Below are positions 1 to 8,599 of a stretch of DNA of 64,000 nucleotides, piece by piece. Position 1 is the stretch's first letter, and the number at the start of each line of letters is the position of its first letter. The stretch is from Pigmentiphaga sp. NML030171 (GTDB lineage Bacteria; Pseudomonadota; Gammaproteobacteria; Burkholderiales; Burkholderiaceae_B). The stretch spans positions 186,001-250,000 of the forward strand of contig NZ_NINX01000015.1 of assembly GCF_002188635.1 (NCBI RefSeq), read 5' to 3'. Made by a program: the position numbers and the translations under genes. The notes under the pieces were generated by a model. The model was not told where the DNA came from, made no database searches, and saw only the letters and a list, made by a program, of their open reading frames with translations.

Positions 1-1806
1 CGCGGCCTGGCCATGGCCAGCGGGGGCCGGGGTCGGCTTGCCGGCGGGTCGGGTCCGGGGCGCGGCCGGAATGGCGATATCCGCCCAGCTCACGGCCGAC
101 GAGGCCGAGCGGGTGGCCGCCAATGCCAGGCCGTCGATGGCGATGCGTTCGATCCGTGCCATACGCCCCGCCAGGTCGCCAGCCAGCCCGCCCACCTCCA
201 GCGACTCCAGTTTCAGGCTGGATGCCTTGTCCGAGACCGGTGCCGCGGCCAGCTTGCGCAGCGCGACGCTGCCATCGCTCCAGCGCACCGCCAGGGATTC
301 GCCCTGCTCCACGTGCAGCCTGGCTGCCGCGCCCAGCGAGCCATCGTCGATGCGCAGCGCCAGGTACGGCTTCCACAGCGGCGCCAGCGCAGGCAGCGCC
401 AGCGAATCCAGCTTGAGGTCGAGGTCCGCCGACAAAGGCTGGAGGCGGACCGGGCCGCTGACGTCCAGGCGGCCCGCCTCGCCCACGCGCGCGGCCACGG
501 TCAAGGGCACGGCCTGGTCCTGCGCCGCGGGCAGGTTCAGATCGCGCAGCTCCGCCGCGAACTCCGAGATGCGGTAATCGAAGCGATCCTGCTCATCGTG
601 CCAGGCGAGTTCGCCGTCCTGCAGCGCCACGGTTCCCACCGACACATGCCAAGCATCGGCCTGTGCGGGCGCGGGCGCGGAAGAAGGCGCCGGGGCCGGG
701 CTGGCGGACGGCGACGGCGCGGCCGGCGCCGCGGGCGCAGGCGCAGCGGGCTGCTGGAAACGGCCAGCCACCTCGGCCAGGTTCACGCGCCCGTCGGCCG
801 AGCGGCTGGCATGGATCGAGGGGCCGGCCAGGACGATGCGCTCGGCCTGGAACCGGCGCGCCAGCGGCTCCAATGCGAACTTCTCGAGCGCCAGGCTCTT
901 GAACGCCAGCAGCGCGGCATCGCCCTGGTCGCGCACGTCCACCTCGCGCACCGTGGCATTGCCTTCCAGGCGGACCTTGGGCGCCGCCGAGCCGCCTTCC
1001 TCGAACACCAGCTGGGCATCGCTGTCGAGCCGGGCGTGCTTGAGCACCACCGGCATCGCGCCCGGCACGGCATCGGCCAGCGCATCCAGCCCCAGGTCGT
1101 CGATCTTGAGATGCAGCGAGGACGTACGCGGCGTATCGAAGGGCCGCGCGGTGCCCTCCAGGTTGAGCGGACTGCCGTTGACCAGCGCCGACAGCCTGGG
1201 TTGCACGTCGATGTCGGTGGCATAGGCCAGCGTGGACAGGAAGGGAATGCCCACCTGCAGGTCGCGCACGGTGTGCTGGCGGCCCGTGACCTTGTCGTCG
1301 ACAGTGATCTCGCCGCCGTCCAGCTTGACGTTGTTCAGCGAAAACCGGGGCGGCGGCCCGTCTTCCGAGGGCTTGGCGGCCAGGCGGTCGAGCATGTCGC
1401 TGATGTTGAAGCGTTGCGGCCCCTCGCGGACCAGCGAGACGCGCGGCGCGGTGATCGTCAGCCCGTCCACCACCGGCGCGAGCCGGAACAGCGACGAAAC
1501 CGAGGCATTGACCTCGACCTGCTCCACCGAGAAATCCGGATGGGTGCCCGCCTGGTCGAGAATGGCGAAGTCATGGACGCGCAGGCGCAGCTTGAAAGGA
1601 TTGAACGACACCTCGCCCACGCGTGCCGTACGCCCCAGCACCTCCGGCACCTGGGCCAGCGCCACGCTGCGGACCAGCCGGGGAATGCCCCAGGCGGTCA
1701 GGGCCAGGAACAGCAGCCACAGGACCAGCAGGGCAATGAGAATACGAACCAGCGGCTTGCGCCGCCGCCTGATGCCGTCGACCGTCCCCCCCAGCGTGAA
1801 AGCCAC
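1..1806 (-). CDS. DUF748 / AsmA-like envelope protein (C-terminus outside window)
   Basis: The reading frame is open from a GTG at 1806 to the first base of the window, so 602 codons are seen and the C-terminus is missing. A basic N-terminus is followed by one membrane segment (about residues 19-40). The long periplasmic part is rich in beta-type repeats typical of DUF748/AsmA-like proteins, with an Ala/Pro-rich linker around residues 360-385. The GTG lies 12 bases after the stop of the upstream gene, so the two are probably co-transcribed. DUF748 proteins are thought to act in the cell envelope, possibly in lipid transport or outer-membrane maintenance, but that role is inferred from the AsmA superfamily. 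The Shine-Dalgarno sequence is weak, and the start is chosen mainly from spacing. Confidence 0.8.
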   Translation of the reverse strand, partial: MAFTLGGTVDGIRRRRKPLVRILIALLVLWLLFLALTAWGIPRLVRSVALAQVPEVLGRTARVGEVSFNPFKLRLRVHDFAILDQAGTHPDFSVEQVEVNASVSSLFRLAPVVDGLTITAPRVSLVREGPQRFNISDMLDRLAAKPSEDGPPPRFSLNNVKLDGGEITVDDKVTGRQHTVRDLQVGIPFLSTLAYATDIDVQPRLSALVNGSPLNLEGTARPFDTPRTSSLHLKIDDLGLDALADAVPGAMPVVLKHARLDSDAQLVFEEGGSAAPKVRLEGNATVREVDVRDQGDAALLAFKSLALEKFALEPLARRFQAERIVLAGPSIHASRSADGRVNLAEVAGRFQQPAAPAPAAPAAPSPSASPAPAPSSAPAPAQADAWHVSVGTVALQDGELAWHDEQDRFDYRISEFAAELRDLNLPAAQDQAVPLTVAARVGEAGRLDVSGPVRLQPLSADLDLKLDSLALPALAPLWKPYLALRIDDGSLGAAARLHVEQGESLAVRWSDGSVALRKLAAAPVSDKASSLKLESLEVGGLAGDLAGRMARIERIAIDGLALAATRSASSAVSWADIAIPAAPRTRPAGKPTPAPAGHGQAA

Positions 1807-1818
1807 GTCGCGATCCGG

Positions 1819-2160
1819 TCAGAGGGAATTGCTGGCCGACATGAACAGCTTGGTCGATCGCGCTCCGCTGCGGCAGAAGGCCAGGACCGGCCCCGGCAGG
1901 GTCTTGAGCAGGGAAGCGAAGGTGGAAACGTCGCCGGGCTGGATGTTCGCGCCGTTGACCGGCTGGTGGACGTAGTTCAACCCCGCCGCCTGCGCCGCGG
2001 CCTGCATCTGCTCGCTGGAGGGCTGGGCCGGCCCACCTTCGAAATCGGGCCGGTTGTTGATGACGCTCTTGAAACCGGCCGCCGCGACGGCGGCCATGTC
2101 TTCCGGGGCCAGTTGGGGGGCCACGGCGAAGTTTTCGGTAAGGGAAGTGAATGCGGACAT
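1819..2160 (-). CDS. TIGR01244-family phosphatase/sulfurtransferase-like protein
   Basis: This 113-residue protein matches the small cytosolic family annotated as TIGR01244 sulfur transferase or beta-lactamase-hydrolase-like protein, which has a dual-specificity-phosphatase fold. The N-terminal LAPEDMAAVAAAGFKSVINNR stretch is typical (about residues 17-37). The active-site loop is C96-R-S-G-A-R101 followed by Ser, where the cysteine would form the thiophosphate or persulfide intermediate. The start at 2160 is preceded by a GGAG Shine-Dalgarno sequence; an upstream in-frame start at 2277 would add 39 residues of non-family sequence and would lie on the promoter proposed at 2249-2277. It is first in a likely two-gene unit with the DUF748 gene. 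The substrate is unknown. Confidence 0.85.
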   Translation of the reverse strand: MSAFTSLTENFAVAPQLAPEDMAAVAAAGFKSVINNRPDFEGGPAQPSSEQMQAAAQAAGLNYVHQPVNGANIQPGDVSTFASLLKTLPGPVLAFCRSGARSTKLFMSASNSL

Positions 2161-2248
2161 GCGAGTCTCCGGAAGGATCCCCCCGCGCGCCGCGCGCGCT
2201 CCGGAAGCGCCTTGCGGGCCGCGCGTTGCGGGGGATCGATAAGGGGTA

Positions 2249-2277
2249 ATCCTAACTCGGAGACGTCCGCCAGACAA
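2249..2277 (-). promoter_or_regulatory. Candidate sigma-70 promoter for the TIGR01244/DUF748 pair
   Basis: Reading the minus strand, a TTGTCT hexamer (2277-2272) and a TAGGAT hexamer (2254-2249) are separated by exactly 17 bases. They lie about 90 bases upstream of the ATG at 2160. This is one of the better matches to a -35/-10 pair in the window. It is a sequence match only. Confidence 0.5.
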
Positions 2278-2304
2278 ACGAAACGCGCAGAATACGTCGA
2301 GGTT

Positions 2305-2329
2305 CCGCGCCGCCCGCGGGGCGGCGCGG
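2305..2329 (-). terminator. GC-rich hairpin after the adhesin/anchor operon
   Basis: A perfect 10-bp stem (arms 2305-2314 and 2320-2329) with a 5-base loop follows directly after the stop of the TpgA-like gene at 2336. There is no U-run on either side, so it is an imperfect intrinsic terminator; it may protect the 3' end instead. Confidence 0.35.
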
Positions 2330-2335
2330 ACGGCC

Positions 2336-3256
2336 TCACGAAGAGCCGGCCTTGCCCTGGATCTCGATGACGACCCGGCGGTTCGGCGCCAGGCAGGCGA
2401 TCAGCTCGCTGCGGTTGCGCTGGTCGCACTGCACCACCGGCTCGCGCGAGCCCCGGCCGTCCGAACTGATCAGGTTGGACGGCACGCCGGAATTGACCAG
2501 GTAGGCCACCACCGTGGCGGCCCGCTGCCGGGACAGCCTGTCGTTGTAGCTGGCGCTGCCCAGCCGGTCGGCATGGCCGATCACCCGTACCCGTTCGACG
2601 TCCACGCTGCGCAGTTCCTTGCCGATCTCGTCCAGGCGGCGGCGCCCTTCGGGCGAGATGCTGGCCAGATCGGACCGGTCGAAGGCGAACAGCGCGTCGG
2701 CGCCCAGCGTGATCTGCCTGGGGGGCGGCTTGACCGGCGCGGGCGCGGGCGGAGGCGGCGGAGGCGGCGGAGCGGCCACCGGGCGCGGGAACACGAAGTC
2801 CGCGCACTCGCGCCGGTTCCAATTGCCGGCCTCGGTCTGCATGTCCTTGTTGAAGCGCAACTGGTACTGGCAGGTGATGAACTCGTTGCCGTTGCCGGTA
2901 CGGAAATTGAAGATGTAGTTCCAGGTGCGCACGCCGAACACGCCCTCGCTGAAGTGCGGCGGGCCGAGTAGGTCGTAGACCTGGGGCTTGGTCATGCCCG
3001 GGATCATCTGCCTGAGATTGTCCAGGTTGACGAAGGTGCCTTCCTTGAGCGAGGCGGACTCGCGGGCCGGAAACTCCACCGCGGGCGGGCTGGCCCCGTT
3101 CGCCGCGGCCGGCGCGGACGGCGACGCCGGGGCCTTCGAACTGCGGAACATCGAGCAGCCGCTCATCACGGCCACCGAAGCCACGCATGCGGTCAGCAGC
3201 GCGAGGCGCCTGCCGGCCAGGCCGGCGCGGCGGGCATGGGGGTTGTTTTCTTGCAT
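2336..3256 (-). CDS. tpgA: TpgA-like lipoprotein: BamE/SmpA domain plus OmpA peptidoglycan-binding domain
   Basis: This 306-residue predicted outer-membrane lipoprotein has a signal peptide ending in lipobox VMSGC (lipid Cys34). A SmpA/OmlA (BamE-like) domain follows at about 73-143, then a proline-rich spacer (about 160-180) and an OmpA C-terminal domain (about 182-306). The last carries the peptidoglycan-binding pattern HADRLGSASYNDRLSRQRA. This arrangement, directly behind a trimeric autotransporter gene, is that of TpgA, which in Acinetobacter holds the AtaA fibre to the cell wall and aids its surface assembly. The start at 3256 has a GGAGG sequence at proper spacing and sits 29 bases after the autotransporter stop; a start at 3280 or 3292 would lengthen the signal peptide and leave no ribosome site. 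Function here is inferred from architecture and synteny. Confidence 0.85.
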   Translation of the reverse strand: MQENNPHARRAGLAGRRLALLTACVASVAVMSGCSMFRSSKAPASPSAPAAANGASPPAVEFPARESASLKEGTFVNLDNLRQMIPGMTKPQVYDLLGPPHFSEGVFGVRTWNYIFNFRTGNGNEFITCQYQLRFNKDMQTEAGNWNRRECADFVFPRPVAAPPPPPPPPAPAPVKPPPRQITLGADALFAFDRSDLASISPEGRRRLDEIGKELRSVDVERVRVIGHADRLGSASYNDRLSRQRAATVVAYLVNSGVPSNLISSDGRGSREPVVQCDQRNRSELIACLAPNRRVVIEIQGKAGSS

Positions 3257-3285
3257 CCTGGCCTCCGATGATTCGTTCATGCGCG

Positions 3286-6200
3286 CTACCACTGGTAACC
3301 CGCGCCGATGACGGCGCCCACCTTGCCCTGGGAATTGACGTTGCCGGCGATCTTGTAGACCCAGCGGCCATTCTCCGAGATGGTGGACAGCCCCACGGCG
3401 ATGGCGGACTGGCCGAGATAATGGCTGGCGGCCGCCGAGGCCATGCTGCGCCCCGGGGTATACGCCTGGGGCAGGCCCGCCACCGCCATGGCCGAGGCCG
3501 CGCCGGCATTGGCGTTGCGCTCGACCCTGCGTAGGTCGTCGCGCACGCTGCTGATGCTGCTCGTGAAGTCCGACGTGGCGCTGCGCAACTGCCGCAGGTT
3601 GACGGCGTCCGTGTCGGCGGTGCCGTCGCCCACGTTGGCGATCTGCCGCTCCTGGCCCGCCGCGCCCACCGACACCACGTTGGGCCGGTCCGCCACCGAG
3701 TTCGTGCCCAGGGCGACGCTGTTGGCGCCGCTGGCCTGCGCGCCGGTGCCCAGCGCCATGCTGTTGGCCACCGTGGCCTGGGCGTTGTTGCCCAGCGCGA
3801 CGGTATTGCTTTGCGTGGCGTTGGCCTGGTTGCCGATCGCCACCGAGTTGGTGGCCGCCGCGCCCGTCTGCGCGCCATTGCCCATGGCCATGCTGCCGCT
3901 GCCCTCGGCCTTGGCGCCGGTACCGAAGGCGGAGGCATTGGCTCCCGAGGCAAGGGCGGAGTTGCCCACCACCGTCGAATTGACCCCAAGCGCCTGGGCG
4001 GAGTTGCCGACCGCGGTCGAGTTCTCGCCCTTGGCGATCGACGCGTTGCCCAGCGCCGTCGCCGCGGCGCCCTCGGCCATCGCGCCGGCACCGCCGGCCA
4101 CCGAGTCCTTGCCCGTGGGCTTGGGTTTGGCGCGGGCAAGCGAGTTCTCGATCTGGAACATGCCGTCCTTGCCTTCCTGGATGTTGGTGATGTCTCCCGA
4201 CACCTCCTTCAACTGGGCGTAGTTGACGGCATCCGTGTCCTGCGTGCCGCGCGCGACATTGGTGATCTGGCGTTCCTTGCCGGCGGCGCCTACCGATACG
4301 GTGTTGTCGCGATCGGCGACCGAGCCGGCGCCGAGCGCCACGCTGTTCTTGGCCGACGCATCGGCATTGGCGCCGATCGCGGTCGAGCTCTCGCCCGTCG
4401 CCTTGGATCCGGTCCCCATGGCCGTCGAGTTCGCGCCGCTGGCCGTCGCGCCCGAGCCCATCGCCGTCGCCTGGGCGCCCGTGGCGGTCGCTCCGGAGCC
4501 CACCGCCGTCGAGGCCGTGCCCGAAGCGGCGGACGCCCCGCCGACGGCCACGCTGTTGTCGGCGGAAGTCGTGGCGCCATTGCCCATCGCGACGCTGTTG
4601 GCACCGCCCGACACGGCCGCCGGACCGGCTGCGACACTGTTGGTGCCGGTGGCCTGCGCCCCGGCCAGCGTGGAATTGGCCTTGAAGTACTTGGTGTCCG
4701 AATCGATGTCGTTGATGCGCTTGTACAGGCTGAGGTTGCTCATGATGTTGGTCTCATCCTGAGTCCAGCCCCACAGCTGCGAACCATTGATCGCGTCCGT
4801 GCTGGAGGACGTCACCGCGCCCCGGCCCACGTTCGAGATCACCGTCGACGTACCCCCGGCGTTCAGGGTGATCTTCGACTTGGTGTCGTCGTCGTACTTC
4901 ACCGCCAGCTTGTCCATTTCGCCGATGCGGCCGTCCACGGCCTTCAGCTGCGCGATGTTGGCGGCATCGGTATCGGCGCTGCCCGCCGACACGTTGGTGA
5001 TGCGGCGCGTCGCACCGGCGCTGCCCACCGACACTTCGCCCGCCGACGACTGGCGCGCGGTCAGCGCATACGCGACGTAGTCGCTCTGCGCGCCCACGGT
5101 CGTGGTCGAGCCCGCGCCCAGGGCCACGCTGTTGGCCATGCTGGCATTGGCACCGTTGCCCAGCGCCACGGCGTTGGCGGCCGACGCCACCGACGCGCCC
5201 CCCGCCGCCACGCTGTCCGTGCCGCTGGCCGAGGCCGCCGCCAGGGTCGAATTGGCCTTGAAGTACTTGGTGCCGTTGTTGTCGATGTTGGTGACGCGGT
5301 TGTCCACGTTGGTGACGTTGGTGTTGGTCTCGTTCAACTGCGAGCCGTTCACCGCGTCGGTGCTGGTGGCGCTGACTTCGCCGGCCTTGACGTTGGTCAC
5401 CACCGTTCCCGTGCCGCCGGCGTTCAGGGTGATCCTGGTCTTGGTGTCGTCGTCGTACTTCACCGCCAGCTTGTCCACTTCGCCGATGCGGCCGTCCACG
5501 GCCTTCAACTGGGCGACGTTGGCGGCGTCGGAATCGGCGCTGCCCGCCGACACGTTGGTGATGCGGCGCGTCGCACCGGCGCTGCCCACCGACACTTCAC
5601 CCGCCGACGACTGGCGCGCGGTCAGCGCATACGCGGCGTAGTCGCTCTGCGCGCCCACGGCCGTGGTCGAACCCGCGCCCAGGGCCACGCTGTTGGCCAT
5701 GCTGGCGTTGGCGCCGTTGCCCAGCGCCACGGCGTTGGCCGCGGAGGCCACCGACGCGCCGCCCGCCGACACGCTGTCCGTGCCGGTGGCCGAGGCCGCC
5801 GCCAGGGTCGAATTGGCCTTGAAATACTTGGTGCCGTTGTTGTCGATGTTGGTGACGCGGTTGTCCACGTTGGTGACGTTGGTGTTGGTCTCGTGCAGTT
5901 GCGAACCGTTCACCGCGTCGGTGCTGGTGGCACTGACATCGCCGGCCTTGACGTTGGTCACCAGGGTGCCGCCGGCGCCGCCCAGCGTCGCCTTGGTCTT
6001 GGTGTCGTCGTCGTATTTCATCGCCAGCTTGTCCACCTCGCTGATGCGGCCGTCGACAGCCTTCAACTGGGCGACGTTGGTGGCATCGGTGTCGGCGCTG
6101 CCCGCCGACACGTTGGTGATGCGGCGCGTCGCGCCGGCGCTGCCCACCGACACTTCACCCGCCGACGACTGGCGCGCGGTCAGCGCGAAAGCCGCGTAGT

Positions 6201-8292
6201 CGCTCTGCGCGCCCACCGTGGTGGTCGAGCCCGCGCCCAGCGCGATGCTGTTGGCCATGCTGGCATTGGCGCCGTTGCCCAGCGCCACGGCGTTGGCGGC
6301 CGACGCCACCGACGCGCCGCCCGCCGCCACGCTGTCCGTGCCAGTGGCCGAGGCCGCCGCCAGGGTCGAGTTGGCCTTGAAGTACTTGGTGCCGCCGTTA
6401 TCGATGTTGGTGACGCGGTTGTCCACGTTGGTGACGTTGGTGTTGGTCTCGTTCAACTGCGAGCCGTTCACCGCGTCGGTGCTGGTGGCGCTGACTTCGC
6501 CGGCCTTGACGTTGGTCACCACCGTGCCGCCCGCTCCGGCCAGCGTCACCTTGCCACGCGTGGCATCGTCGTACTTGACCGAATTGGCGTCGATGCCGTC
6601 GATCTGGTCGGCCACCGCCTTGAGCTGGCGCACGTTGACGGCATCGGTATCCGCCGTGCCGCCCGCGACGTTGATGATCTGGCGCTCGTTGCCCGCGGAG
6701 CCCACGGACACCGCGCCGCGCACCGGCACCGCGACGTTCGAGAACACTTCCCTGCCGCCGCCCTCGCGGTCGGAAACGGACTGGAAGCCCAGCGCGACGC
6801 CGCCCGCCACGGTCGACGATGCGCTGGCACCGACGATGGTCTGGCCATTGGCATTGCCGTAGGTGCTGTCGCCGATCAGGACCGAGTGGCCCTTGCGCGC
6901 CGCGTAGTTGGTGTCGGGCACGCCCGGCATGTTGGGATCGGTGAAGATCGTCCCGGCATCCTCGTTGGGCAGGATGTGCTTGGCGTTGGTGCCGATCACG
7001 ACTTCCTGCGAACCGTTGGCCGAAGCGCCGTCGCCGATCAGCACCTGGTTGTTCTGCGCCGCGGGAATGTCCCAGCAGGTGGCGCCGGCCAGGCCCAGGA
7101 CGTTCAGGCAGTTGTTCCTGTCCACCCAGGACGGCGGCTGCGTGCCCGGCAGCAGCAGACCGTTGTTGTAGGTCAGGCCGGAATTGATGTTGGTGATGTA
7201 GTTGCCCGAGGTCACGCCGCCCAGCAGCGTGAGCTTCTGCTCCGGCAGCGGGCCCCCCAGCGTGCCTTGCAGCGTACCCGTCACCGGTGCCAGGTCCAGG
7301 ATGGGGATGCCCAGCACGTTGACCACGCTGAAGCGCGCGTTGATGTTTTCGCGGTTCACGCTCAGCGCGCCGGAACGCATCCACGCTTCCTTCTGGCCGA
7401 ACAGGCTCATCGTCAATGGCTGCAGGCCCTGCCCGACGCCGCCCAGCAGGCCGGCCGTGCCGATCACCAGGCCGGTGGGCGCGGGCGGATTGAGCGGCGG
7501 CGGCTCCGAGCCCGACGAGGCGGCGACCGCCATGGTCTGGCGGTTGGAACTGCTGGGGAAGAGCGACCCTCCCGTGGGCAGGATACCCAGCGTGCCGTTG
7601 CCGCTCAGCGGCGACATGGGCGAGGCGGGCACGCTGTTGGACAACGTGGCGACCGATCCCAGCGACGCCGCCGAAGCGACCGCGTCATCGGCGGGCACGG
7701 CGGCATTCCGGCTCTTGTCCACCGGCGCGGAAGCCAGCACCTCGGCGAGCTTGGCGGGAACCGACTCGACCGCCTTGCCGGCCTTGCCCGGCAGCGCCGA
7801 GCCGACCTTCTTCGTCACCGCGGCCGGCGCGGCGGCGATGGCCTGGACCGCGGCGGGAACCGGGGTGGCGGCCAGCACCTCGCCGACCACGGGCAGCGAC
7901 GGCACGGCCTCGGCGATGGGTATCTGCTGCAATGCCGAGGCAGGCGGCAGGATGGGCGCGCCGATGCCGGCCAGGGCCGCCGCCGTCTGCGAGACGCCCT
8001 GCTGCACGGCCGACGCCACGGGGGCAACGCTGGGCGCCGCATTGGTCGTGGCCTGAAGCAATTGGCTCATCACGCCCACCGCGGCGCCATCGGTCAGCCG
8101 CGCGTTCGACAGGCCGGGCACGCCATGCATGCCGTCGGCCGCCGCCGGCGCCGCCCATGCCCCGGCCATCAGCGCCACGGCAAGCGCGCCGGCCTTGCTG
8201 GCGCCACCCTTACCCCTGGCACGCGCGGTTTCGGCAACCGCCACCCAACATCCGAGCCGCTGGCTCCACACGGTGCGATAGGTCTTGTTCAA
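3286..8292 (-). CDS. Trimeric autotransporter adhesin (YadA-like), TTG start
   Basis: This 1668-residue surface adhesin starts at a TTG codon (8292) preceded by GGGGG, giving the extended signal peptide M-NKTYRTVWSQ typical of large autotransporters; signal cleavage is expected near residue 48-52. An upstream ATG at 8526 in the same frame would add 78 residues with no family character. An Ala/Pro-rich N-terminal region leads to YadA head repeats (AVALGNGA-type), neck motifs (DAVNxxQL, repeated) and stalk segments. The C-terminus has a YadA anchor domain (last 70 residues, ending GAVIGAGYQW) that forms the trimeric beta-barrel. Three tandem head-neck-stalk units of 186-192 codons are nearly identical over about 130 residues. 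It is followed at 29 bases by the TpgA-like anchor gene. Role: adhesion or autoaggregation, inferred from family. Confidence 0.93.
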   Translation of the reverse strand: MNKTYRTVWSQRLGCWVAVAETARARGKGGASKAGALAVALMAGAWAAPAAADGMHGVPGLSNARLTDGAAVGVMSQLLQATTNAAPSVAPVASAVQQGVSQTAAALAGIGAPILPPASALQQIPIAEAVPSLPVVGEVLAATPVPAAVQAIAAAPAAVTKKVGSALPGKAGKAVESVPAKLAEVLASAPVDKSRNAAVPADDAVASAASLGSVATLSNSVPASPMSPLSGNGTLGILPTGGSLFPSSSNRQTMAVAASSGSEPPPLNPPAPTGLVIGTAGLLGGVGQGLQPLTMSLFGQKEAWMRSGALSVNRENINARFSVVNVLGIPILDLAPVTGTLQGTLGGPLPEQKLTLLGGVTSGNYITNINSGLTYNNGLLLPGTQPPSWVDRNNCLNVLGLAGATCWDIPAAQNNQVLIGDGASANGSQEVVIGTNAKHILPNEDAGTIFTDPNMPGVPDTNYAARKGHSVLIGDSTYGNANGQTIVGASASSTVAGGVALGFQSVSDREGGGREVFSNVAVPVRGAVSVGSAGNERQIINVAGGTADTDAVNVRQLKAVADQIDGIDANSVKYDDATRGKVTLAGAGGTVVTNVKAGEVSATSTDAVNGSQLNETNTNVTNVDNRVTNIDNGGTKYFKANSTLAAASATGTDSVAAGGASVASAANAVALGNGANASMANSIALGAGSTTTVGAQSDYAAFALTARQSSAGEVSVGSAGATRRITNVSAGSADTDATNVAQLKAVDGRISEVDKLAMKYDDDTKTKATLGGAGGTLVTNVKAGDVSATSTDAVNGSQLHETNTNVTNVDNRVTNIDNNGTKYFKANSTLAAASATGTDSVSAGGASVASAANAVALGNGANASMANSVALGAGSTTAVGAQSDYAAYALTARQSSAGEVSVGSAGATRRITNVSAGSADSDAANVAQLKAVDGRIGEVDKLAVKYDDDTKTRITLNAGGTGTVVTNVKAGEVSATSTDAVNGSQLNETNTNVTNVDNRVTNIDNNGTKYFKANSTLAAASASGTDSVAAGGASVASAANAVALGNGANASMANSVALGAGSTTTVGAQSDYVAYALTARQSSAGEVSVGSAGATRRITNVSAGSADTDAANIAQLKAVDGRIGEMDKLAVKYDDDTKSKITLNAGGTSTVISNVGRGAVTSSSTDAINGSQLWGWTQDETNIMSNLSLYKRINDIDSDTKYFKANSTLAGAQATGTNSVAAGPAAVSGGANSVAMGNGATTSADNSVAVGGASAASGTASTAVGSGATATGAQATAMGSGATASGANSTAMGTGSKATGESSTAIGANADASAKNSVALGAGSVADRDNTVSVGAAGKERQITNVARGTQDTDAVNYAQLKEVSGDITNIQEGKDGMFQIENSLARAKPKPTGKDSVAGGAGAMAEGAAATALGNASIAKGENSTAVGNSAQALGVNSTVVGNSALASGANASAFGTGAKAEGSGSMAMGNGAQTGAAATNSVAIGNQANATQSNTVALGNNAQATVANSMALGTGAQASGANSVALGTNSVADRPNVVSVGAAGQERQIANVGDGTADTDAVNLRQLRSATSDFTSSISSVRDDLRRVERNANAGAASAMAVAGLPQAYTPGRSMASAAASHYLGQSAIAVGLSTISENGRWVYKIAGNVNSQGKVGAVIGAGYQW
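4685..6379 (-). repeat. Three tandem ~560-bp coding repeats inside the adhesin
   Basis: Units are 5822-6379 (186 codons), 5261-5821 (187 codons) and 4685-5260 (192 codons), each beginning with KYFKANSTLA. They share nearly all residues through the YadA head (NAVALGNGANASMANS), the RQSSAGEVSVGSAGATRRIT block and the following coiled-coil start. The third unit (4685-5260) diverges over its last ~50 residues, where a longer neck (GWTQDETNIMSNL) appears. High nucleotide identity makes the array a likely site for unequal recombination and length variation. Confidence 0.9.
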
Positions 8293-8565
8293 TTTCAGCC
8301 CCCACGGATAGGTATCCCAACAGAGCCGCGATCCGCCGGATGGCGAATCGACCACTGCTGGAAAACACGTTTGCGGGAGCTTCGAGCAAAAGCTATGCCA
8401 TCGGCCTGGACGCCTCGCGGCGCAAGCCCGCGCGAACTCCGGAACGAGGGCGCACGATGCGGCGAAAACGTTGAAAACAAACGGGATATCGGCAAACCGA
8501 AGATGTTCCTCCGGTGCGATAGTCACACCGATTCCCGGGCCCGCCGCGGGGCGGCGGAGCCAAAA

Positions 8566-8599
8566 CGTTACGTACCATACGCAGGGGCGTTACGTAACG
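8566..8599. promoter_or_regulatory. Paired CGTTACGTA motifs upstream of the adhesin gene
   Basis: The 297-base gap 8293-8589 separates the LysR stop from the adhesin start. At its distal end two copies of CGTTACGTA begin at 8566 and 8588, 22 bases (about two helical turns) apart. The second is part of a perfect palindrome GTTACGTAAC (8589-8598) that includes the TAA stop of the LysR gene. It could be an operator, but the location about 275 bases from the adhesin start makes this uncertain. The rest of the gap shows no clear promoter, hairpin or gene. Confidence 0.3.

Noticed and set aside
13-2370. Plus-strand open frame of 785 codons over the window start
   Set aside because: Arg/Gln-rich antisense of the DUF748 and TIGR01244 genes, spanning several intergenic signals.
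4685-6379. Regular repeats that might suggest a CRISPR-like array
   Set aside because: Units are about 560 bp, in frame and encode YadA head-neck modules; there are no short direct repeats with spacers.
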